From Udeniomyces pyricola (Eukaryota; Basidiomycota; Tremellomycetes; Cystofilobasidiales; Mrakiaceae): a stretch of 64,000 nucleotides of DNA. The stretch lies in assembly GCA_039545295.1 (NCBI GenBank), contig BCIK01000012.1, forward strand, positions 744,001 through 808,000, written 5' to 3'. The translations under genes and the position numbers were made by a program. The notes beneath the pieces were generated by a model. That model had not been told where the DNA came from, made no database searches, and saw only the letters and a program-made list of their open reading frames with translations. Below, one piece after another: positions 56,359 through 64,000 of the stretch. Each line of letters opens with the position of its first letter. The stretch's first letter is position 1.

Positions 56359-59285
56359 ATGCTCGTTCCCTTCGCCCCCCTCCTTCTCTGGACCTTGAGC
56401 TCTCTCAGTTTCACCCTGGCCCGCTCGACAGGAGATGCATTCTGCACAGATCTTCTATGTTGTAGCGCCGTCAAGACCAACGACAAAATCACCTGTCAGT
56501 CCTTTGTCCCAGTTTGGATCAGTCAGCGCCTAGCTGGTCGCACCTTCCTGGGCGAGGCGAGCGTCCCGAGGATGTCTCGCATGCAAGCTGCTGCCGGGCT
56601 GGCGGGCTGCCTTCCCCCGGTTTTGGCACTGTCTGGAACGAACGACGATGTGACTGACACGAGTTCACTTTCCGCATGCTGTGGGTAGATACACTGTCAA
56701 GATCAGACCGAGGGATCGCGTCGGCAACGGCTAATCAAGACTGGTTCGGATGGGCTGCAATGTACGTGTCGAGACTGGTTCCTTGGTTGGCTTCAACCGA
56801 CCTTTGCCCAGTGTTTTCGCCCTGATTTGCTGCTCGCCTTGTCTGATGTGTGGACGAGCTGATGATGGAAACTCGTACTGACTATGGTCGATGCCGAATT
56901 AATACAGTGGGTTTGGAACGACGATGGCAAACTCCCCGATGGTGATTGTGGTAAGTGGGCGTGCTTCTTTGCTTTGTTTGCGCCGGCGTCGGCGTCAATA
57001 GGGCTAGCCCTTCTCTTCTCAACGCGTCTTCCCCTTTTGGCCATGCACCCTCCTCATCCATGCTGATTCTTGTCTCTCTGCGTCGACCTCACGCCTTTGT
57101 TCCTGTCAACCTCTCATCAACAGTGGCCAAACCCAGCGGATAGCTTCACGATTTCCCAACGACTCGCGACGTCCCAAGTCGAACCTCAGGTCCAATACCA
57201 ACCTTCCATCGGGTACGCCTACCTCGACCCCCTCCAAAGTCGACTTAACGACACGAGGAGCAGCATCACGTTCATCGTCGAGGACACCGGTGGGAAAGAG
57301 GATGTTCGAAACGTCATTTGGGCTTACGTGAGTCACGTGTCGTGTTTCGCTAAAGCTCACCAAAAATGGGGCGCATGACACAGGAGGCTTTGTGTATATA
57401 TATATATATGTATAGATGGCAAGAGAGGCCACAAGATCTTACGACCGAATCCACTTCTGATCCTGACCTCGCATCTCGTTTGGCTCTCTCTCCCCATCAT
57501 TCTGTTCCGTAATGCTCTCAGGGCGCCATCAACCCTCGCTCGACCGAGATCACGGCAACTCTCCGTCAACACGCCGGTTCGGGCGCCACTACGCTCGATT
57601 TTTCTAAAGTGATCCAAGGCGCCGAGGCAACGTCCACCAACCTCGTCACGGCCACCACTGGTCTTGCGGGTGGATCAGGAGGGGCTACCGCGATCGCTAG
57701 TCAAGCAACAGGGTTGCCCATCGGTCATGGTGAGTTTTGAGAAATCAAGTGGATCCATGAGCCCTGGAAGGACGAGCCCAAGCAAGGGGTCTTGCCTTTT
57801 GCCATAGCCACGACGTACTGACTTCTATTTTTTCTGGTTGTTCATGATAACACCCTGCCGTGAATCATAGGTTCGACAACGGCCCTTCAGCCCGCAGCTA
57901 CTCAATACGTTGGCGGATCCTCTTCAAGCAGCAACACCCTTGCGTCCGGTGCATCCTACACGCCTCACCAACAAGTCCTCGTTGCACACGCCGTCTTTGG
58001 TGGGCTTGGAATGATGGTGTTCCTTCCTGTTGGCGTCGTCCTCGCGAGATTGGCGAGAAGCGTCTTACCGAAATGGGTTCGGTGGCATTGGGTCATCCAC
58101 GCGTTCCTCTCGTTCCCCTCGGTCGTGATTGCGTTCGCTTTGGGTGTCTCAGTACGTAGGAAGAGATGTGCTTTCTTCTCCGTCTGCTCTCGTCTCATGC
58201 GAACCCAACCTCACTAGTCACTAGACGCTAATGCCCTCGTCCCTTTTTGATTTACTTTACCTTTCGGTCGATCCCCTTCCTCCGCTCCTTCTCCCTGCTT
58301 GCATTTTTTTTTACTTGCTTCTTTGCACTGTCCCTTTTTCTTTGTTTCACATCGTGTTGCAGGCGACAAACGACTCTCTAAATCCTTCCCACTTTGGTTC
58401 CTCCCATCGTCGTCTCGGTCTTGTACTTCTCATCCTTCTCCCGATCCAACTCGGTTTCGGTTACTTCATCCACGCCCATCCCACCACCGCCTCAAGCTCG
58501 AAGCTGTCTGTCAAGTCGAAGCCGTGGACGAACATCTTACACCCGCTCGGGGGCGTGATCATTTTGGTGTTAGGTTGGATCACCGTTTGGCAAGGCTTTG
58601 AGGAGTGGGAGATCTGGAGCAGTTTGGGACCTGTCCCGCAGGGGGTCCGAGTCGTTTATGGAATTCTCATTGGTGTAAGTTTGGATTTTGCTTGGCCAAT
58701 CAAAAGGCAGACGCGTCTCGCGTCGTGTTTCCGTTCCCTCACATCACCCGGCTGAACGCGGCATCCTCTGTTTCATGGTCTGACGCTTTCTTTTTCTCTC
58801 CGATATGCTTTCATCTGCAGCTCTTTGCCGTTCTCTACCTCGGTGGTCTCTCTCTCCTTCCTCGCCAACACCGTCTCCAACAACTCCAATCTTCTGGACA
58901 ACTCCATCCGCCAACTGTCACTTCTGCTAGCTCGACACCTGGCGTCGGTGGGACGGCCAAAGCCTTCTTCCTGCCTTCGAAACTGGCGATGCGGCGGAAC
59001 GACTCGTCGACGTATGTACCCGAGCTCAAGATTGAGCATCTCGGTCAGACGCCGTTTGAGGAGCATCGGTTGCATGACGCGGGCCGGATGGGTGGGGCTT
59101 TGCCGAGTCCGGAGGACGAAGGAAACGCGTTGAGGGATCGAGAAGGCGCGATGGGGACGAGTGAGGAGATGCATCAGCATCATCTGCAACGACACGACCA
59201 CCATCCGTATGAGGACGGAAGCGGAGATGAAGAAAAGAGGGGCGAAGCTGTCCCGATGAGTCAGCTCGGGAGGGGCTACTTTTGA
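56359..59285 (+). CDS. DOMON domain plus cytochrome b561 membrane protein
   Basis: Probable transmembrane electron carrier: extracellular heme-binding DOMON (CDH-cytochrome-like) domain joined to a b561 core. Eight exons: 56359-56494, 56689-56761, 56908-56950, 57124-57327, 57522-57729, 57871-58151, 58363-58674, 58821-59285; sum 1722 nt, 573 residues. Signal peptide (MLVPFAPLLLWTLSSLSFTLA), early Cys-rich segment, then DWFGWAAIGFGTTM and ANSPMVIVWPNP typical of the DOMON sandwich with its Met ligand. A Ser/Thr/Ala-rich linker follows. The b561 region has five or six membrane helices with His in VAHAVFGGLGMM, WHWVIHAFLSF, SSHRRLGLVLL and NILHPLGGVIIL, the heme-ligand pattern. The cytosolic tail is His/Asp/Glu-rich (MHQHHLQRHDHHPYEDG). 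Ferric reductase or partner of extracellular oxidoreductases are possible roles. Confidence 0.9.
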
Positions 59286-60441
59286 GGGCCGCCAGATGAG
59301 TCGTGGGGAGTAGGGAGGGGATCGAAAGGGTTCTGGACAGCCATTCCTATCCCGTGTTTGTATCTCTGTCCCATCTTTTGCCCTTGCGCTTTCGCCGACG
59401 AAGCGGTCGTGTCACCGTTCTCTTCTTTCCTGCGTGGCCTCCTGTATAGTTTATTTCCCTGCGCGTTCATTCTTTTGCTTCTGCCTCTTTTGTCTCCTTC
59501 CCTCTCTCTTGCCTTCTTCCGTGCTCTCTCTTGCTCTTTTCGTCTCGGATCCGAACTCAATCACTGCATCTTAACCCCTTATCCATCTTCACCCTACTCA
59601 TCGTCCGTTACCCTCGGAACCCCTCCCCCCGTCCAATTTTTAAACCTCTGTTCCGGTAGATACCCACCCCACTTTCACCCTCTCTATCTGCATCCCTCTC
59701 ATTCTCTTGTCGTCTTCCCCCTGACACTTCCCCCNCCCCCCCCCCCNNNCCCCCTCTTCGCCCCTTTCATCAATCGCCCCATCATTTCCGCTTTTGGTTT
59801 TCGTACTCGTTTCCGTTGGTTTACGTTTCATGCATCGAGGAGGAGTTTGACGGAGATTTTTCTTGTTCTCTTCATTCATCACCCTTCTGACCTCTTCTAC
59901 TATCATACGTCCCCCTGGCTTCCCTCTCTTCATTTTTGTCCTCGTTAGTCTCATCCTCGTTTTTTTTTTCTGTCCCCTCTAACTTCGGTTCCTCAAGTCT
60001 TCTCTTTCTTCATCCTGCCTCTTTCGTCGATTCATAGGTTCAATCTTACTTTATTTTGTTCTATTTTTGGGAATTTCGTCTCTTAGTTGCTCGTGTTGGA
60101 CCTGTCTTTTGTTCTCTTTCCTTCTTTCCTTGCTTTGCTTTTCCTTCTTTCCTTTTTGTTTTGTTTTCTTTTTCCTTCTTTCTTTCTTTCCTTCTTTATC
60201 AACCCCCAGTGCCTCTGCCTTTGTTCTCTTTGCTTTTGGTCTTTGACCAGTCAACTCCTTCCTGCTTTCTTTTCCTCCTTCTTCTTCTCTTTTTTTTTCC
60301 CCCTTCTTTTCGCGATCGATCACTCGGAATGACGCATGTTGTGTGCTTTCGCAAGAACTATGTACCTGCTTTGATCTTTCCTCTAATCGATCCTTCCATA
60401 TGCCATCCCAAGTGATCTACCTCTGGAAAATATCCGTCATC
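59286..60441. other. Convergent intergenic region, pyrimidine-rich
   Basis: 1.2 kb between convergent stops. It is almost entirely C/T on the plus strand and includes a C homopolymer with four Ns at 59732-59753. Frames found are low-complexity Phe/Leu/Ser translations. No supported gene. Confidence 0.6.
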
Positions 60442-62373
60442 TCATCTAGAAGTGGTAGTCGGGTTCGAAACGTTCGGTCTGGAAGCCGATGATGATGATG
60501 ATGATGACTGTTGTTGCTGAAGCACCAACCAATCCCTCACGCCTTTTTTACCTTCTTCTCCACCCATCCTTCGAAACACCCAATCCCTTCTCTCCTCCCA
60601 ACTCTCTTCTTCTCCTTCCTCCTCCTCCACTTTTCCTCCTCCTCCCATGCCTTCTCTTCCTCCTTCTTCTTCGTCTCCTTCCTTCTTCTTCCTTCTCCTT
60701 TTTGATGACGACCCCGATTTTCCTCTTAACCAATCGACGCGCTCGTAGAGTCCGAGGAGGTGACCGCACACGTAGACGAGATCGGCATGGGGGACATCAA
60801 AGAGGTCGTGCCAACAGGGAGGAAGTGGGATCGAGAGGGTTAACGTCGAGAGGTGGATCGCGGAGGCCGCTAGGGTCGGAGGTGGGTAGAGCGCTGGGAG
60901 TGGGGTTTGGAGACTGGAGAAAGGGAAGGGAAGTAGAGGATGCGGGGCAAGGGGGGGGGGGGATGGGGAACGGGAGGTTGAGCGACAGGATGAAAGGAAG
61001 AAAACAAGAAGTGACAGAAAAGAGAGGTTAACGACGACATGTCTCAAGGCCACAAGCTTGGGGAAAGGGAAAACAAGGAAAAGAAAAGAATGTCGAAAGG
61101 GGGAGGGGGGGGGGTTGGTCGTGTAACACGCTTGTTTTTTTTTTGTCTTGTTGGACAACCTTCTTATTTTATTTTCTTATCTTTCAGCTTCTATGAGGTT
61201 TTTCTTGGCCAGAGGATAATGGATCCAGAAAGAACAGACCAGAAAGAAAAGACAAAAAAAAGGAAAGGAGAAATCGATTTCAAAAAAAAAAAAAAACGTA
61301 CCAATCGTTCAAGTAACCCCACCCTCTCTCTACAACGCCTTCTTCTTCGCCTTCTTCCCCTTCGCCCACCATACCGACGAGTCCGAGCATCTGACAATAG
61401 TTGACGTACGGTCCGTACGGGAGTTGGACTTGGACGTCGAACGCGAGGCGTTTGAGGAGCTGCATCTCGGCCACAACAGCGGCGTCTTTCATGGCGAAGA
61501 AGGAGGACGAAGAGTAGGTCGTCGGGGTATAGGTGAATGGGGGTGGAGGGTTGAGTAGGGATGAGGGTGATGACGAGGAGGAGCAAGAGGTGGTTGAGGA
61601 AGGTGGATTCGAAACAAGATAGGAAGCCCGATGCGACAGCATATCGTAAGTGTTGGTGAGATCTCTCTGAATTATCATCCGCAGAACCGCAACCCCCCCC
61701 CCCAAAAGAGTCAAGTAGAAGCAAGAAAAGAATCAATGAGCATGCATGTTAATTCGTATCGGAGTGGGGGATCTCATGATGTTAGATATGATGCAAAGAG
61801 GAACGACATAGCTAACCAATCGCATCGGGCATTCTTCAAGCTTCGTTGCCAGGTATAACGCGCCCATGCTCATATCCTGATCAAATCAACCATGAACCAA
61901 GATCACGACCACCATCAGCGTCACGATTACCGAGCCAAGACCAAGGTTCTGAAGGATCAGAAGGAAGGAAGAAGCAGGGGAAGGAAGCAAAAGAAAGGAA
62001 AGGATCGCTCACCCGAACGCTGAACTGCTTGAAGCTGCTGACGTACCAGAACCGCTGAAAGAGCACTTGAGCGGCCGCCATGGCCACCTGAGGGCTGGAT
62101 CACAAGAAAAAGGGATTCCAATCCGTCCTCATAGTTAATCATCCATCCGCAATTCAACATGGAGGAAGAGGGTGTTGTGTATGCGAGAAAGGGAAAGGGG
62201 GGGGGGGAAGGAAAGGGAATACGTTACAGCTTGGCCAAGGAGCCGGCTTCTTGGATCATGGAGGCGCCAAACATGCGAAGGTCAAGCTCGAGGTCTTGAG
62301 GGATCCCATCGGCACGGGAAGGGGTGGTCTCGATCTGGGCGAGCGTAGCGAGAGGGGTGTGGATGACAGACAT
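60442..62373 (-). CDS. Cyclin L-like protein (transcription/splicing cyclin)
   Basis: Partner of a CDK11-type kinase in transcription and pre-mRNA splicing. Five exons: 62373-62228, 62094-62013, 61876-61817, 61666-61302, 60913-60442; sum 1125 nt, 374 residues. First cyclin fold: ELDLRMFGASMIQEAGSLA, then LPQVAMAAAQVLFQRFWY and MSMGALYLATKLEECPMRLRD, the cyclin-L/K signature with LATKLEE. Second fold: MQLLKRLAFDVQVQLPY and, after intron 4, YPPPTLAASAIHLSTLTLSIPLP. A long Ser/Pro-rich insertion (about 125-165) and an acidic stretch (EGEEGEEEG) split the folds. The tail carries KRRRKKK and Glu-rich segments in place of the classic RS domain. A poly-C tract lies just before the acceptor of exon 4. 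The Met at 62373 follows an in-frame stop, but an upstream acceptor-like TATTAG leaves an extra exon possible. Confidence 0.87.
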
Positions 62374-62933
62374 GTCGTCGGACGGGGTTGTCGGTTGCAG
62401 GTTGAGGTCATCGTCGATCTAATACCGACGCGACGCGACGGCGCCAGCTGTACGTGATACGTACGCCTCTGGACCGTCGGGGGGGGGGGGGGGGGGGGGG
62501 AGCGCGCGCGACGTAAGCTAATATATGTATATGGGCGGTTCAGGTAATTCAACTTGGGTCATAAAATTTGCATGCAGTACCTGATGATGGATTTGTGAGT
62601 TGAATCTTACTGTCCATTTCACAGTCATGGCTGTCACGTGACCTAAATGATCAATGATGACCAGTAACAGCGGTGGGTAGTTATATATATATATATACAT
62701 TCATATATTTTTACGATATATATCTCTACAAAAAAAAAATACAGTACATATCTTTACAATATATATCATACTATATACATCAGGCCACCACCGAGGCGCG
62801 AGGCGACATCCTCAGGCGCAGCATGGGCAACGCCGACGACTTGCCAACGCCTCCCTCCACAAGAATTCCATCACCACCCACCCCATTCCACCACACTCCC
62901 CACCCCATCATTCAACTCATCCCTCATCACGCC
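62374..62933. promoter_or_regulatory. Divergent region cyclin L / glutamine amidotransferase
   Basis: 560 bp between divergent starts. Contains a G homopolymer (about 62479-62500), a CG-rich word block before it, and AT-rich repeats (62684-62790) that may form the plus-strand core promoter. Confidence 0.5.
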
Positions 62934-64000
62934 ATGAAGCGCACCCTCAACCTCGCCCTCCTTCTCTGTGACACTCCTATCGACACTGTCCTCGCCCAAG
63001 AAGGTGACTACACCGCCGTCTTCATCGCCCACCTCCAAGCTTCCCTCGCCAACGCCGGCCTGGCCGACGACGTCGAGCTCCACGTCAAGCCTTACGATGT
63101 CATTCATCAGAGGGAATTCCCATCTGACCAAGAGCTTGATACGCTCGATGGGATCATGATGACCGGTTCAGGTTCGTCTTTTATCATCATTTGATATTGT
63201 GTTCTGTTTTTGTTTTGTTTTTTTTGCTCTTGTTGTCTTTTCTTCGTTTCTTTCGCTCGGGGATCGCTGCGGCTGTTTTGTTCGAGTTTGGCTGATTCAA
63301 CGATCACTAAACACCACCCACACAGCATCTACCAGTTACGACGATGTCACTTATCCATGGATCTCTGGCGTCATTGACTTTATCACCAAAGTCACCGACG
63401 ACCGTCCTCAGATCAAGCTCATCGGGATCTGGTCCGTTTATCTATCTTTCCCATCTCTCTCTGTCTCTTTCCGGTTCCTTTTGTCCCGTTTCCAGGCAGA
63501 GAAATGAGAGGACTTGATCGATGCTGATCTCTTTTTTTGTTGTTGGTGGTGATAGCTTTGGTCTTCAGCTGCTCGTGCGGGCATTTGGAGGTCAAGTCAT
63601 CCGAAGTCCAAACGGTTGGGAAGTACGTTTCTCTCTCTCTCTCCAACCAGACTTCCTCTCGAACCCCTTTATATCCCACTCGTTATGCGACTTGAGATTT
63701 TTCTTCGTTTAATCCTCCTCTTCATTCAGCTGACCCGACACAATCGATGTCTCTTCCTTCTCTGAATTTGATTTGAACCAACGCAGATTGGTACTTACGA
63801 CCTTGATTGTACCCCAGAAGGACGTCGGATCCTCCTTCCAGGTCCATCAGCAGACGAATCCGAATCTCCTTCTACAATCGCCATCCAGCAGATGGTGAGT
63901 ACGACCTGGTCCTCTCTTTCTTTTGCTCTCTCTTTTTCTTCCGTCGGCTGGATGATCAAGGTCCCAGAAATTGTTTAGACCGTGATGGCATTCTGTTGTT
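62934..64000 (+). CDS. Class I glutamine amidotransferase-like protein, 5' part
   Basis: Partial; runs past the window end. Exons visible: 62934-63171, 63326-63431, 63556-63622, 63787-63894, with a GTGAGT donor leading out. The phases join cleanly. LNLALLLCDTP, LDGIMMTGSASTSYDD and IKLIGICFGLQLLVRAFGG show the GATase1 fold; the Cys in GICFGLQ is the nucleophile. It resembles the stand-alone fungal YLR126C-type GMP-synthase-like amidotransferase proteins, whose substrate is poorly known. The catalytic His and Glu lie beyond the edge. A longer N-terminus from 62824 (MGNADDLPTPPS) is open but Pro-rich and unlike the family, so 62934 is preferred. Confidence 0.85.

Noticed and set aside
59358..60415. 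Phe/Leu-rich frames that look like membrane proteins
   Set aside because: They are translations of near-pure pyrimidine DNA between convergent genes and contain Ns; hydrophobicity is a composition effect.
1..64000. CRISPR arrays, rRNA, tRNA genes, transposon ends
   Set aside because: No regularly spaced repeats, no rRNA core sequence, no convincing A-box plus B-box pair with cloverleaf, and no transposase frame or long terminal or inverted repeats were seen by eye. A covariance-model scan would be needed to exclude a tRNA.

Overview
The window is eukaryotic nuclear DNA, most likely from a basidiomycete fungus. I rebuilt 23 protein-coding genes; 22 are complete and one runs off the right edge. 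They are packed on both strands and cut by roughly 125 short spliceosomal introns. Donors are relaxed (GTNNGT: GTAAGT, GTGAGT, GTCAGT, GTACGT, GTTCGT, GTCCGT) and acceptors are CAG or TAG. Every multi-exon model was checked by adding exon lengths; all complete ones sum to a multiple of three and join conserved family motifs. The basidiomycete placement rests on intron density, gene families and splice-site style; the exact lineage cannot be read from the sequence.

Left part (1-16 kb): two tandem FEN1/Rad27 flap-endonuclease genes, a Ser/Pro-rich unknown, the NEDD8-conjugating enzyme UBC12, a RidA/Mmf1 enamine deaminase and mitochondrial ribosomal protein bL9. Middle (16-35 kb): a GT32 mannosyltransferase-like membrane protein, a TDA3-like FAD oxidoreductase, two tandem secreted ricin-B-fold lectin-like proteins, a His-rich hydrophilin-like protein, dCMP deaminase and an FMP52-like atypical SDR. 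Right part (35-64 kb): spliceosomal cyclophilin CWC27, a membrane-anchored acyl-protein thioesterase, an Ala/Gln-rich helical protein, a large RING plus RRM-like protein, the ESCRT-I subunit VPS37, an intronless methyltransferase, an AARSD1-type alanyl-tRNA editing protein, a DOMON-cytochrome b561 protein, cyclin L and the start of a class I glutamine amidotransferase.

This is core housekeeping territory and the genes form no pathway cluster. The unusual content lies in gene structure. UBC12 needs a 3-nt internal microexon, FEN1b and CWC27 each need a 9-nt one, and CWC27 also has 15-, 24- and 26-nt exons. The two FEN1 copies have diverged strikingly: copy A has gained an acidic/basic disordered insert of about 135 residues, while copy B has a rebuilt helical cap and has lost the PCNA-binding tail. 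The tandem lectins keep identical exon lengths, except that one 308-nt exon of copy 1 is split 148+70+90 in copy 2. A RidA intron carries 38 adenines directly before its acceptor CAG.

No CRISPR array, rRNA, recognisable tRNA or convincing transposon was found. Ns occur only inside long G/C homopolymers, so they look like sequencing limits.
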